Shown here one piece after another: positions 26,168-35,020 of a DNA stretch of 64,000 bases. The translations under genes and the position numbers were made by a program. A model generated the notes under the pieces. The model was given only the letters and a program-made list of their open reading frames with translations, ran no database searches and was not told the origin of the DNA. This stretch comes from a virus, in IMG/VR virus record IMGVR_UViG_3300042319_001471, positions 113,640 through 177,639 of that record, one strand, 5' to 3'. Positions within the stretch are counted from its first letter, which is position 1; every line of letters starts with the position of its first letter.

Positions 26168-27079
26168 ATGAGATCGAATATTGATGTTCTTCGCGGATTA
26201 TGTTTTTCCAAGGAAGATTTGGAGCAAATCCAAAATCTGGGGGATCAATTCACCGAGAAAGAGATTGAATTCATGATTGAGTTCAAGAAGATTTATGAAT
26301 TGGGTTTAAACCAATTGGAGAAATTCATCAACAAGTTGGATGAAGAGGGAAAGGATTTGGAGACATGGGATATTGATTACTATGTGAGACATCTCCTCAA
26401 TGGCCCTCTTGCTGCTCAAACATTGGAATTGTCAAAAGATAAAAAATATTTTAAAACGATTCCCGATATTCTGGGTGTTTTGGGAAACAACCAATCCACC
26501 CGACACAATACAACCCTCTACACCGATGATATTGTGGCACTGGACGTTCCCGTGGACGTTTACAACAAAACACCGGAATTTTCTCAAAAAAATATTACAA
26601 ATTCCAATGATCAGGTGGAACAATTGTTCCGTTCATCCATGAAAATGGCTGTGATCCATGATAACACCCTCCCAATAGCTGATAAGAAGCCACAGGATCG
26701 CTACAGCGAGGAGAGAACCGGAAAGTGGGTAACTAAGTCAAACGCAAGTTTCGTGGTCAAGGATTCGTTCTGGCGCGTCAAATTGAAGGATGTGCGCCAA
26801 CAGGTGTTTGACAAGGTGAAAGAGATGATTGGGGAAGAATACTATCGTATCTTCGGAGATCGCAAGACCTATACACCATTCGATTCCGATAAGAACGATT
26901 CCAAGGCAACTGCATACGAAATTGAAAAGACCGTTGTTGATGGGGACAAGGAAGAATTGTTCAAATTGGATGTATATGGGGATGTTTATGATACCCGTGA
27001 CACCATTCTCAAGGTGGAGAATCCTGAGAAGAATAAGGAATACCTATTAAATACCGTTGAAGGTCAATTCGGAATTTAA
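26168..27079 (+). CDS. Baseplate-region protein, unknown
   Basis: 303 residues, charged and mostly helical in the first third, beta-rich at the end. It lies at the end of the hub and wedge cluster, five bases after the gp27-like gene, and converges on the minus-strand gene at 27076 with a four-base overlap. Likely a baseplate component; no family recognised. Confidence 0.72.
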   Translation: MRSNIDVLRGLCFSKEDLEQIQNLGDQFTEKEIEFMIEFKKIYELGLNQLEKFINKLDEEGKDLETWDIDYYVRHLLNGPLAAQTLELSKDKKYFKTIPDILGVLGNNQSTRHNTTLYTDDIVALDVPVDVYNKTPEFSQKNITNSNDQVEQLFRSSMKMAVIHDNTLPIADKKPQDRYSEERTGKWVTKSNASFVVKDSFWRVKLKDVRQQVFDKVKEMIGEEYYRIFGDRKTYTPFDSDKNDSKATAYEIEKTVVDGDKEELFKLDVYGDVYDTRDTILKVENPEKNKEYLLNTVEGQFGI

Positions 27080-27564
27080 ACGTCAACCGTCACTGGAACA
27101 GCGGGAGGAGCATCATCGTCATCATCCTTTTTCTTTTCCAAAAGTTTCAGAATATCATTTCTGGTGAATGTGAGCTTGGGAGTCCCATCGTCATCATCTC
27201 CCTTGGTGATCTTCGAATCAATGTTCATTTGAGCGATTTCCTTTTGTGCCTTAATCTTGTCTTCCGCATTCTTGAATTTTAATAATGTTTCCAAAGCGGA
27301 TGTGGTTGCTTTGGTGTGTGCCGAATAAGATTCAAGCATCTTGGAATCGGCACTGGCAATCACATCATCTTTCATCTTTTCCATTACCTCCACGGAATGG
27401 GTGATTACCTTGGCGGCTGTTCGCAGTAGTAATTCTTCCAGATTCTCCCGATTCAATTCGGGAATTTCCGTTTCTTCTTTTTTGAAATTTTTTGATTGGT
27501 TCTTGATCTGTGAAATAATATCATTCACCTCATTATCCAATTCGTCATCATCATCGTAATCCAT
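27076..27564 (-). CDS. Terminase small subunit-like coiled-coil protein (gp16-like, tentative)
   Basis: 162 residues. Acidic ends flank a long central helix (EELLLRTAAKVITHSVEVMEKMKDDV...YSAHTKATTSALETLLKF), as in gp16-type small terminases, which form a ring of coiled coils at the DNA entry. It is not beside gene 17 but is the only candidate in the window. A late-type promoter lies on the minus strand. Confidence 0.7.
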   Translation of the reverse strand: MDYDDDDELDNEVNDIISQIKNQSKNFKKEETEIPELNRENLEELLLRTAAKVITHSVEVMEKMKDDVIASADSKMLESYSAHTKATTSALETLLKFKNAEDKIKAQKEIAQMNIDSKITKGDDDDGTPKLTFTRNDILKLLEKKKDDDDDAPPAVPVTVDV

Positions 27565-27575
27565 AGTGATATTTA
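27565..27575 (-). promoter_or_regulatory. Late-type promoter on the minus strand
   Basis: Read on the minus strand: TAAATA (27570-27575), five bases, ATG at 27564. The same rule on the opposite strand strengthens the promoter reading. Confidence 0.62.
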
Positions 27576-27615
27576 GCTTGATTTTTTAAAACGCAATGAT
27601 AAGTTACTTCTGATT

Positions 27616-28584
27616 ATGATTAATTTAACACATGCGAATGTTTTAGTTACTGGTGGAGGCGGTTTCATAGGAAGTAATTTCATCAAAATGTTATTGGAAA
27701 AATACGATGGTGTGAAAATTATAAATGTTGATAAAGGGGGTATTGGTAGTAGGAGTCTTAAATCAGAGATACCAGCCACCAATTGGAATACTTGGTCATA
27801 TTTGGAACTTAATAATGATATTAGAAATATTGATAAAATTCATTTTCAGGATTATAAATTCGATTACATTTTCCACTTTGCGGCAGAATCCCATGTGGAT
27901 CGCAGCATTAGCGGACCATCACCTTTCATTGAAAACAACGTGATGGGAATGGTATCTCTTTTAGAATGGGTAAGACAATATCAACCCCAAGCTAGAGTCA
28001 TCAACATTTCCACAGATGAGGTATATGGTCATCTGGAAAAGTATGAAGCACCTTTTATCGAAACTTGTAAGTTTGATCCCCGTAGCCCATATGCAGCATC
28101 CAAGGCATCTGCCGATCTGATCGCCAATTCCTATGTTACAACGTATGGTTTGGATATTCTAACGACCCATTGCTGTAACAATTTTGGAAAGCATCAAGCG
28201 GATGAGAAGTTCATTCCCACGGTGATTCGTAATATGGTTCAAGGTAATAAGATTCCAGTCTATGGCACGGGAGAGAATATCCGTGAATGGATTCATGTTG
28301 GGGATCACAACAAATCCCTGTTGGAAATCGCAGAAGGGGGCAGGGCTGGTTATCGTTACAATATTGGATCAAAGGTGGAAAAGACAAATATGGAGATGAT
28401 CATTGACATTTCTGAAATTCTTGGTAAGGTGGCTGATATTGAATATGTGGAAGACAGAAAAGGACATGATTTCCGATATGCTGTGGATAGTCTCAATTAC
28501 CGTAGGCAATTTGAATTGCGGGATCATTCCGATGCTTTGAGAGAGACGGTGGAATTTTATAAAGAGAAATATTCTACTAAATAA
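27616..28584 (+). CDS. rfbB: dTDP-glucose 4,6-dehydratase-like (RmlB)
   Basis: 322 residues. NAD-binding TGGGGFIGSN (12-21), HFAAESHVDRS, catalytic STDEVYG (132-138) and YAASK (159-163) are all present, so it should be active. It makes the 4-keto-6-deoxy sugar nucleotide, upstream of the RmlD-like step and downstream of RmlA. The pathway genes are 23 kb apart on opposite strands. Confidence 0.93.
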   Translation: MINLTHANVLVTGGGGFIGSNFIKMLLEKYDGVKIINVDKGGIGSRSLKSEIPATNWNTWSYLELNNDIRNIDKIHFQDYKFDYIFHFAAESHVDRSISGPSPFIENNVMGMVSLLEWVRQYQPQARVINISTDEVYGHLEKYEAPFIETCKFDPRSPYAASKASADLIANSYVTTYGLDILTTHCCNNFGKHQADEKFIPTVIRNMVQGNKIPVYGTGENIREWIHVGDHNKSLLEIAEGGRAGYRYNIGSKVEKTNMEMIIDISEILGKVADIEYVEDRKGHDFRYAVDSLNYRRQFELRDHSDALRETVEFYKEKYSTK

Positions 28585-28603
28585 TAAGGACTAAACAAAA
28601 ATT

Positions 28604-29683
28604 ATGGAAATAAAACAAAGTGTGATTGAAGCGCGGGTGATGAAAGGATGGACTTTCTCAAAGATTTATGACACATATGGTGTCCCAAAATCGACTGCTC
28701 AGGGGTGGCTACAAAAACATTTCGCTGAAGAGGGAGAAGACGAAGAATCCCCAACTCCTTATGATGAATATAAGCAGGGTTATGTGAACGAAAACCTTCA
28801 AAGGGATAAGCCCAAGAAACCTAAGAAATCTGAAGAGGAGATTATGGAGTTCCTTTCACAGCTTGCCCCGATTCAAGTCCACAGTGGATATACCGTAGCT
28901 CCTTCAAGTCTGAGTGATTATGCTGTAGTAGGATCAGATTTCCACTTTGGGTGTCATGATGAAGCGGCTATTAACATCTTCCTATATACCATTGAGGAAC
29001 TGAAACCCAAAACAATCGTTCTGAATGGTGATACAATGGATATGTTAGCCATCTCCAGATATCCCAAAGATATTAAGAAACAGTGGAGTCTTCAGGATGA
29101 GCGGGTTGCTTACCACGAATTTTTGGATAATTTGATTGCCGTTTCGGGGGGTGCTAAGATTTATGAAACGGTATCTAATCATAGTGGACAATCCATCGAC
29201 GGTAGATGGAGACGCTATTTATCGGAGCGTTTGGGGGAACTTGCATCATTGCCTGATATCACGGATAAGCTGAGTTACCAGAACGTGTTCATGGGAGATT
29301 ATCAGGAGCATGTGGAGCATGTGGATTATGTTGACCTAAATGGATTGATTGTGACACACGGTAACACGGTGCGTGGGGCTGGGGGTGCGTCTGCTAGAGG
29401 TGAGATTGATAAATGGCATACAAGTATTCTACATGGTCATACCCACAGAATTGGGAGTTCAGCTAAAAGAATACCTGCTGTTGGCAATCGCCCCGAAAGA
29501 CAGATAATTGGTTTTGAAGGTGGTGCATTATGTTCGCTTGATGCGACATATGGTTCGTGTATGAACTGGCAGCAAGGTTTTAACATAGTTGCATTGGGTG
29601 GTGAAACGTTTGGAATGGAACAAGTGATGGTGAATAACGGGGTTGCCAATATCTCCACGCTTGGTCAAACGATCAGAGGATGA
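28604..29683 (+). CDS. Calcineurin-like phosphoesterase with N-terminal HTH
   Basis: 359 residues. Residues 1-40 look like a helix-turn-helix (VMKGWTFSKIYDTYGVPKSTAQGWLQKH). The phosphoesterase domain has SDFHFG, LNGDTMDM, SNHSG (in place of GNHD/E), VTHGN and ILHGHTHR, so metal ligands are mostly kept. It probably acts on a nucleic acid or nucleotide; the HTH suggests DNA targeting. It overlaps the protease gene by four bases. Confidence 0.85.
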   Translation: MEIKQSVIEARVMKGWTFSKIYDTYGVPKSTAQGWLQKHFAEEGEDEESPTPYDEYKQGYVNENLQRDKPKKPKKSEEEIMEFLSQLAPIQVHSGYTVAPSSLSDYAVVGSDFHFGCHDEAAINIFLYTIEELKPKTIVLNGDTMDMLAISRYPKDIKKQWSLQDERVAYHEFLDNLIAVSGGAKIYETVSNHSGQSIDGRWRRYLSERLGELASLPDITDKLSYQNVFMGDYQEHVEHVDYVDLNGLIVTHGNTVRGAGGASARGEIDKWHTSILHGHTHRIGSSAKRIPAVGNRPERQIIGFEGGALCSLDATYGSCMNWQQGFNIVALGGETFGMEQVMVNNGVANISTLGQTIRG

Positions 29684-30549
29684 TGGAATCGTTTTCTACA
29701 TTCTTTGAGAGGCGTGAGCGCAACCCCCTTCGCAAAAAGGAACTTGAGGACTTACCAAACAACAAGCAATGGGTTGAGGATGAGAAATCCAAATTACCCC
29801 GAAAGGATGTATCAAAAATCCGTAAGATGGAGAAGCTTGGGGTGGAACCCGAACGTATCCAGACATGGAAGGACTACAAGATCAAGGAACGGGAGAAGGA
29901 ACTGAGGGAATTATATCTAAGGAATAAAATCGAGAACGCGACCCTTATATTGGATATTTTCGGTATCAAGGTTTACACCGACCATTATGCGACATACGAT
30001 TTTACCGAAGGTTCCGTGAATCTACGATCTGTTGAAAACACGGTCAAAAAGATTGTTCTCGATTATAAGGACATTATTCCCAATAGAAAACCAACGTTCA
30101 TCATCACCGATAGCAGCAAAAACCCACGAACAAAGGGTGTCAATGTTACGGGAAGTGGTGACGATCCGGCTGGTGTGTATTGGAAACGTCTGATTTACAT
30201 TGATCAGGAGTATTCTGACAAGTATAAAATTTATGCCCACGAATACGCACACTTTTTGGAAAACAGAGTTTCTAGACAAATGTCAAAATACCTTCAGGAA
30301 GAATATAAGAACATGTTGGATGGGTTCTTCCGATCCATCAAACAGAGGAAAAGGGAAAATCTGGAAGGTGCTGAAAATGAAAAATATCGAAAGGCAATTG
30401 CCAAGAAGTTGGGATTACCCACCGATTACTCTTCCACCAACCATTCCGAGTGGTTTGCCGAATTGATCGCACACTGGAAGAATATTCCCAACAACAAGGC
30501 AACATATAGATTTAAGCAAGTGATGAAAAAAATAATTAATAGACTGTGA
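29680..30549 (+). CDS. Zincin-type metalloprotease with capsid-targeting-like start
   Basis: 289 residues. HEYAHFLE (HExxH at 187-191) and a downstream SEWFAELIAHW give the metal ligands of a gluzincin-like peptidase. The N-terminus MMESFSTFFERRERN resembles the 8808 protein (MKSFLEFFEERN) and T4 internal-protein targeting peptides. A protease carried in the capsid and injected with DNA is therefore possible. A charged helical linker fills residues 20-85. Confidence 0.82.
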   Translation: MMESFSTFFERRERNPLRKKELEDLPNNKQWVEDEKSKLPRKDVSKIRKMEKLGVEPERIQTWKDYKIKEREKELRELYLRNKIENATLILDIFGIKVYTDHYATYDFTEGSVNLRSVENTVKKIVLDYKDIIPNRKPTFIITDSSKNPRTKGVNVTGSGDDPAGVYWKRLIYIDQEYSDKYKIYAHEYAHFLENRVSRQMSKYLQEEYKNMLDGFFRSIKQRKRENLEGAENEKYRKAIAKKLGLPTDYSSTNHSEWFAELIAHWKNIPNNKATYRFKQVMKKIINRL

Positions 30550-30734
30550 TGAGTGAGAAATACGAAGCTGTGATTGGGGGCTATACCTTTCTGATGAAGG
30601 AGGACGATGTGATTGAGGTGTGGGCAGGGTTGGATGCGGAATATCCAGAATCCTTTATTTATGTGAAGGAGGGGAGTGTTTTGGATCGAAAATCTTTCGA
30701 GATGGAGATCATGGATTACGTTCTTAAAAACTAG
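30549..30734 (+). CDS. Small acidic protein
   Basis: 61 residues, start overlapping the upstream stop (TGATG). The last codons AAA AAC TAG are part of the following promoter. No family recognised. Confidence 0.65.
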   Translation: MSEKYEAVIGGYTFLMKEDDVIEVWAGLDAEYPESFIYVKEGSVLDRKSFEMEIMDYVLKN

Positions 30735-30748
30735 ACTATATTGGGGAC
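30724..30748 (+). promoter_or_regulatory. Early leaderless promoter
   Basis: TTAAAAACTAG core, -10 TATATT (30737-30742), six bases, ATG 30749. Confidence 0.75.
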
Positions 30749-31069
30749 ATGCAAGAAGACATGAATGAATTACAGAAGTGGGATTATAACTCACGGGAGG
30801 ATCATCGTAAGAGTTATTCAGACATTCGATGGTGTGCAATGCAACCAAAAGGCGACCCGAAATATAAAATCGGGGACGTTGTGGAATTTCATGTTGGGGG
30901 GTTCGGTATTATCAACGGGGTATCAAAACCATCCAATGGATGGCCCTCGTCATATTCAACTGAAAAAATTGATGAATTACCAGACCATGCATCCACAAAA
31001 AGAGCATGGCACTATGAGGGGGATTTTAAAAATTGGATTGCTAAATCCCCCCTACATGGGATGGGTTAA
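30749..31069 (+). CDS. Early protein, unknown
   Basis: 106 residues. The middle part (PKYKIGDVVEFHVGGFGIINGVS) looks like a small beta-barrel of the kind seen in KOW- or SH3-like domains. First gene of the early block. Function unknown. Confidence 0.68.
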   Translation: MQEDMNELQKWDYNSREDHRKSYSDIRWCAMQPKGDPKYKIGDVVEFHVGGFGIINGVSKPSNGWPSSYSTEKIDELPDHASTKRAWHYEGDFKNWIAKSPLHGMG

Positions 31070-31090
31070 AAACTAGACTACAATCGTTCC
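31066..31090 (+). promoter_or_regulatory. Early leaderless promoter
   Basis: TTAAAAACTAG core containing the upstream TAA stop, -10 TACAAT (31079-31084), six bases, ATG 31091. Confidence 0.78.
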
Positions 31091-31813
31091 ATGACTAAAA
31101 TTGAATTTACTGACGAACACCTTCGGGTGATGATGACTGCCTTGGAAGTGTATTCCAGATTGCGAGCAGGACAGATCAGGATCGCCATTGATGAGGCGTT
31201 TCGGGATGTGGGCTTGTCTTGGAAAGAATCGGAATCTATTGAAACATTTGTAAGGGGTATTCTGTATCCCGAACCTCCCCAATTGAAATACGATGGACAT
31301 GGGGGTTATTACGACCAATATGGATGCACCTATGGGGAGAATGGGGAACGCAATACGGAAGTGTCTTGGGAAGAGAAAGAGCGTTTGAAGCGTGGTCATC
31401 TACGGGGTAATTTTGGGGTATGCAATAAAAAAATGATTGAAGGTGGGGGGACACTGGCATACGAAATCTACTCCACCCTGCGTCAATATGTTTCTTTAAA
31501 GAACAACGACGGATACGAAGGTAATGGTGTGAATTATCGTGATCCCCTACAAATCACCAAAGTTCCTTTACCAGTAATTGAGGGATTTGCCGCTGAAAAG
31601 AGATTCCCCATCAAGGGGAAGACTATCGTGAATAAATTGGATAAAGCCCATGAAACCAAGGACTATATGAAGGTGTGGCAAGTGGTTGGGGAATACGTGG
31701 AACGGAAATATCCCGAATTGGTTGGATATTCCCAAGCAAGGATTGAGCGGGAGGATAATCATTATGTGATGATTGCCAAAGGAGCTAGAAAGAAGGAAAT
31801 TCTTAAAAACTAG
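31091..31813 (+). CDS. Early protein, unknown
   Basis: 240 residues, charged, with a Tyr/Gly-rich segment (YDGHGGYYDQYGCTYGENGE). No motif recognised. It ends ILKN, its last codons lying in the next promoter. Confidence 0.68.
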   Translation: MTKIEFTDEHLRVMMTALEVYSRLRAGQIRIAIDEAFRDVGLSWKESESIETFVRGILYPEPPQLKYDGHGGYYDQYGCTYGENGERNTEVSWEEKERLKRGHLRGNFGVCNKKMIEGGGTLAYEIYSTLRQYVSLKNNDGYEGNGVNYRDPLQITKVPLPVIEGFAAEKRFPIKGKTIVNKLDKAHETKDYMKVWQVVGEYVERKYPELVGYSQARIEREDNHYVMIAKGARKKEILKN

Positions 31814-31827
31814 AACACAATCAAAAC
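31803..31827 (+). promoter_or_regulatory. Early leaderless promoter
   Basis: TTAAAAACTAG core, -10 CACAAT (31816-31821), six bases, ATG 31828, which starts only a 22-codon frame. Confidence 0.7.
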
Positions 31828-31986
31828 ATGTCATACAAAACATCAGTAGAACCAGACATCTACCGTCTCGCTAAGGAATGGGATTGTCATGGATAAAATA
31901 AAATAATACTCCGAAGAGGGGAGAAGTTCAAAGTTGAGCGAACTGCGAAGGAAAAGGAACTCATCGCAAAATACCGCAAGGGTTGA
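31828..31986 (+). pseudogene. Small early gene interrupted by an in-frame stop
   Basis: From the promoter-proximal ATG the frame reads MSYKTSVEPDIYRLAKEWDCHG, then TAA at 31894. The same frame then continues open with KFKVERTAKEKELIAKYRKG to TGA at 31984. The downstream part looks like real coding sequence (a KELIAKYRKG helix), so a single substitution or small change probably broke a protein of about 52 residues. Alternatively only the 22-residue peptide is made. Confidence 0.5.
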
Positions 31987-32007
31987 TCTGGAAAAATATT
32001 TAAAATT

Positions 32008-32523
32008 ATGACAATAGAACAATTTAAAAAGGATTTTGATAAACAATTAGCTGCTATGAGTGACGAAGAAATAATTCAAGATTTCAAGGACTTGGGATGT
32101 GATGTTGAGATTAGAAAACCAAATTTGGTGATCCTTCGTGGAAGCTCTGGATGCGGCAAAAGCTCTGTAGCAATGCTCTTCGGCGGGGAACTTGCAATCT
32201 GCTGTGCTGATGATTACTTCTATGATGAATTGGGGAAATACAATTTCAATCCTGATCTTCTGGGAAAAGCTCATGAACGGTGTCGTGAAAAATTCCTGTA
32301 TGCTCTGGATAATCCAGAACTTTTTGATACTATTGTGGTAGCTAACACAAACACCAAAATTTCCGAATTTCAATTTTATATTGACGAAGCGGAAAGGCGT
32401 GGTATCATGGTGTTCTCTCTAGTGGTGGAGAAACGCCACAACGGAACCAACTCCCATGGAGTACCAGAAAGCGTGATTGATCGGCACGTAGAGAATATTA
32501 AAAACAGCTTGAAATTAAAATAA
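32008..32523 (+). CDS. P-loop kinase-like protein (N4BP2L1 / polynucleotide kinase-like)
   Basis: 171 residues. Walker A LRGSSGCGKSSVA, then CADDYFYDELGKYNFNPDLLGKAHERCREKF and VVANTNTKISEFQFYIDEAERRG, which is the pattern of N4BP2L1-type and T4 Pnk-like kinases. It probably phosphorylates a 5'-OH end or a small substrate. The N-terminal 30 residues (MTIEQFKKDF) resemble those of the next protein. It may pair with the RNA ligase at 38799. Confidence 0.82.
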   Translation: MTIEQFKKDFDKQLAAMSDEEIIQDFKDLGCDVEIRKPNLVILRGSSGCGKSSVAMLFGGELAICCADDYFYDELGKYNFNPDLLGKAHERCREKFLYALDNPELFDTIVVANTNTKISEFQFYIDEAERRGIMVFSLVVEKRHNGTNSHGVPESVIDRHVENIKNSLKLK

Positions 32524-32524
32524 T

Positions 32525-33193
32525 ATGACAGGAGAACAATGGAAAAAAGACTTTGAGCAATCCTCAAAATTCATTCAAGATTTGGCAATGGATTTTACTT
32601 TCGTTGAGTGGGGAGAAGGTTCAATGAGCATATCAGATGTCCCCAAGGGATGGGAGAAGATCATTCTCAATCTCTTTGGAGCGATCAATCAATACTCCAA
32701 AACAAAAATCCATTATCTGGAAGACACGCGGATAAAGCGTTTCAAATTCTGGTGGAATGGTAAGACTTGGGAAGCAGCAAAATTTGTCAGCAAGGTTCTC
32801 AAGCCAACTCAACGTCTATACCCAAGTGATAATCCACGAATCATTTTTCCTGAGATGCAGAAAAAAATTCAAGCAACCTCTTGGTGGAAATGGGAAAATC
32901 GAATCCGAAAGCTGCTTCGTAAAATGCGGTTTGATTTCACAAAATATCAGAGAACGCGATATCCTGAGCCAGTTACTATCGAACAGGTGAAGCAGAAGTA
33001 TAGCCTTTGTATATACACCAGTGGGGGAGATGATATCATCAAGGGGATGATTCGTTTGGCGGAATACCAAGCATCCCAAACCTGTGAAGTGACGGGCAAT
33101 GCTGGTGTTTTCTGTGTCAATAAACGTGGATGCTATCGGACTTTATCCAAGGCAAAAGCCAAGGAATTGGGGTTCACGCCTGTTAAAAACTAG
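32525..33193 (+). CDS. Phage protein with C-terminal TCExTG domain
   Basis: 222 residues. The last 70 residues (YSLCIYTSGGDDIIKGMIRLAEYQASQTCEVTGNAG) belong to a pattern common in phage hypothetical proteins. Two Cys lie near the end (TCEVTG, FCVNKRGC), which suggests metal binding. Trp-rich middle. Function unknown. Confidence 0.75.
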   Translation: MTGEQWKKDFEQSSKFIQDLAMDFTFVEWGEGSMSISDVPKGWEKIILNLFGAINQYSKTKIHYLEDTRIKRFKFWWNGKTWEAAKFVSKVLKPTQRLYPSDNPRIIFPEMQKKIQATSWWKWENRIRKLLRKMRFDFTKYQRTRYPEPVTIEQVKQKYSLCIYTSGGDDIIKGMIRLAEYQASQTCEVTGNAGVFCVNKRGCYRTLSKAKAKELGFTPVKN

Positions 33194-33207
33194 AATACAA
33201 TAGGGAC
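33183..33207 (+). promoter_or_regulatory. Early leaderless promoter
   Basis: TTAAAAACTAG core, -10 TACAAT (33196-33201), six bases, ATG 33208. Confidence 0.8.
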
Positions 33208-33864
33208 ATGAAAGTTACGAAAAAGAAAACAACCGTGGTTACGGAAACCACGACCTATAGGTTACATCCCAATGTTGTTTTAAAGGAAGTTGTTGTAAAC
33301 GATAAGCAAACATCCAGAACATTGGAATATGGCGGTAAAGCCGTAAAATCAAAACATAATAGCACATTACACTTTGATGTTGTTTATAATTCGAGTTTGG
33401 AGTATTTGGAAGAAACAAATCCATACTGGGGTTGGAATAAAAAAGAGGATGAAAAATGGTGGAAAGGGGAGGAATTGCCGGAAAATCCAGAGGACATCGA
33501 TATCTCCAAAATCGTGTTGGCATGTAGTTACGATCACACGTTTTGGACAGTTGATCTGGAGCCTATTCCCGTGGTTGTTGTGGGGGATTATATTGATGCC
33601 CATATCAGATCAAAAAATTATAATCTGAAAAAACTTCATGAATACTTCTCCAAACATAAGCAGATCAAATCAATTTCAAAAATTGAACTCATTCCATATT
33701 ATAACAATGATAGTGGTCGGGAGGAATATTTCACGGTTAATGTTCTACCCACCTTGAAACAATTGAAAAAGATGGGAAGAGATAAGGAGATTTTCTACAC
33801 ACCTTGGGGAAAAGAAGATTATCTTGGAATGAAGCAATTCTGGATTGGAAAGGATGATTACTGA
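33208..33864 (+). CDS. Early protein, unknown
   Basis: 218 residues with a Lys/Thr-rich N-terminus (MKVTKKKTTVVTETTTYRL) and aromatic-rich middle. Overlaps the next gene by one base, so it is co-expressed with the phosphoesterase. No family recognised. Confidence 0.7.
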   Translation: MKVTKKKTTVVTETTTYRLHPNVVLKEVVVNDKQTSRTLEYGGKAVKSKHNSTLHFDVVYNSSLEYLEETNPYWGWNKKEDEKWWKGEELPENPEDIDISKIVLACSYDHTFWTVDLEPIPVVVVGDYIDAHIRSKNYNLKKLHEYFSKHKQIKSISKIELIPYYNNDSGREEYFTVNVLPTLKQLKKMGRDKEIFYTPWGKEDYLGMKQFWIGKDDY

Positions 33865-34532
33865 TGACAAGTGTGTGTATTATTGGGGACAGCCATGGAG
33901 ATTGGGATGCTCTGTTTCGTAAGTTAGAAAGCCTTAAAATAGAAGATTGTGTTCTCCTACATGTGGGCGATTTAGGCGTTGGGTTTAAATCTCCCGATAA
34001 GCAACATAGGGAGATTGAGCTTCTAAACAATCGTTTCAAGAAGCGTAACATTCAATTCAAAGGAGCGAGGGGCAACCACGATGATCCCAAATACTTTCTT
34101 GGCACTGTTAATCATTCTCATTTTGAATTGATACGTGATTATTCCTACCAGACATTCAATGGGGAGAAGTTCCTATTTGTTGGGGGTGCTGTGAGCATTG
34201 ATCGTCGTATTCGTGTCCCCAATATGTCATGGTGGGAGGATGAAGCGTTTGTTTTGAAGCCTGAATTGGTGGATAAGGTGGATGTTTTAATAACGCATTC
34301 TGCTCCAAATTGGATCGGGGATTTTTCGAAGCAAGGGATCGCTGGATGGTGTGAGAAAGACCCCACACTTTGGGAAGAATGTGTGAAGGAACGGGAGGAC
34401 ATTGCCAAGCTAATAGAACTTTGTGGAGCTAAAAAGCATTGGTGTGGTCACTTCCACCAGTCACACTTCGCATCTCACAATGGTTGTGATAGCAGGATTT
34501 TAGATATTCTTGAGATTGTAGAACATCGTTAA
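33864..34532 (+). CDS. Metallophosphoesterase
   Basis: 222 residues. Complete calcineurin-like set: IGDSHGD, HVGDLGVG, RGNHD, THSAP and CGHFHQ. Likely hydrolyses a phosphodiester or nucleotide. One of three phosphoesterases here; this one has the most canonical motifs. Confidence 0.9.
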   Translation: MTSVCIIGDSHGDWDALFRKLESLKIEDCVLLHVGDLGVGFKSPDKQHREIELLNNRFKKRNIQFKGARGNHDDPKYFLGTVNHSHFELIRDYSYQTFNGEKFLFVGGAVSIDRRIRVPNMSWWEDEAFVLKPELVDKVDVLITHSAPNWIGDFSKQGIAGWCEKDPTLWEECVKEREDIAKLIELCGAKKHWCGHFHQSHFASHNGCDSRILDILEIVEHR

Positions 34533-34553
34533 AAACTAGAATACAATATGAAT
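34529..34553 (+). promoter_or_regulatory. Early leaderless promoter
   Basis: TTAAAAACTAG core with the upstream TAA, -10 TACAAT (34542-34547), six bases, ATG 34554. Confidence 0.8.
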
Positions 34554-34766
34554 ATGAAACACAAAATTGACGAAGAGATCGTCTTCAAGACATACTATGA
34601 TAATGCCCTGATTCACTTTGAAGTCACTCTTTGCGAATTCCCATCTGAAAGAATCGGTTGTATGATCCATGGATTGCCCGATCATGGGGAAATTAAGGAT
34701 TTGGAGACACTGGAAAGGATCATTGGGTGTCTTCAAGCTGCTAGAAAGAAATGGAAAACATTATGA
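34554..34766 (+). CDS. Small early protein
   Basis: 70 residues from the ATG six bases after the -10 box (MKHKIDEEIVFK); an ATG at 34548 lies too close to the -10. Ends ARKKWKTL. Unknown. Confidence 0.68.
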   Translation: MKHKIDEEIVFKTYYDNALIHFEVTLCEFPSERIGCMIHGLPDHGEIKDLETLERIIGCLQAARKKWKTL

Positions 34767-35020
34767 CCAACCTTCAATACATCAAAAAGCCATCCAAAAG
34801 ACGGCAAGCCGAAGACGCTATTCTAGCTGAGAATGCTTTTAGAAAAAATAAATTTGGAGAGTATGATTTGAAGATCAATCCTTACGAGGAAGGCATTCGA
34901 CACGACAGATTCAAGCGATATTATGATGGAATTCATCGCAGATATTGGGAATATGAGCCGATTTTTCGGGACTTGTGTGAAGTATATGGATTTGACCCTG
35001 AAAAACATTATGCATATTGA
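34763..35020 (+). CDS. Small early protein, basic
   Basis: 85 residues from ATG 34763 (ATGA overlap with the upstream stop); an ATG at 34751 is also in frame. Lys/Arg/Tyr-rich (KKPSKRRQAED, HDRFKRYYDGIHRRYWEYE). Unknown. Confidence 0.66.
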   Translation: MTNLQYIKKPSKRRQAEDAILAENAFRKNKFGEYDLKINPYEEGIRHDRFKRYYDGIHRRYWEYEPIFRDLCEVYGFDPEKHYAY

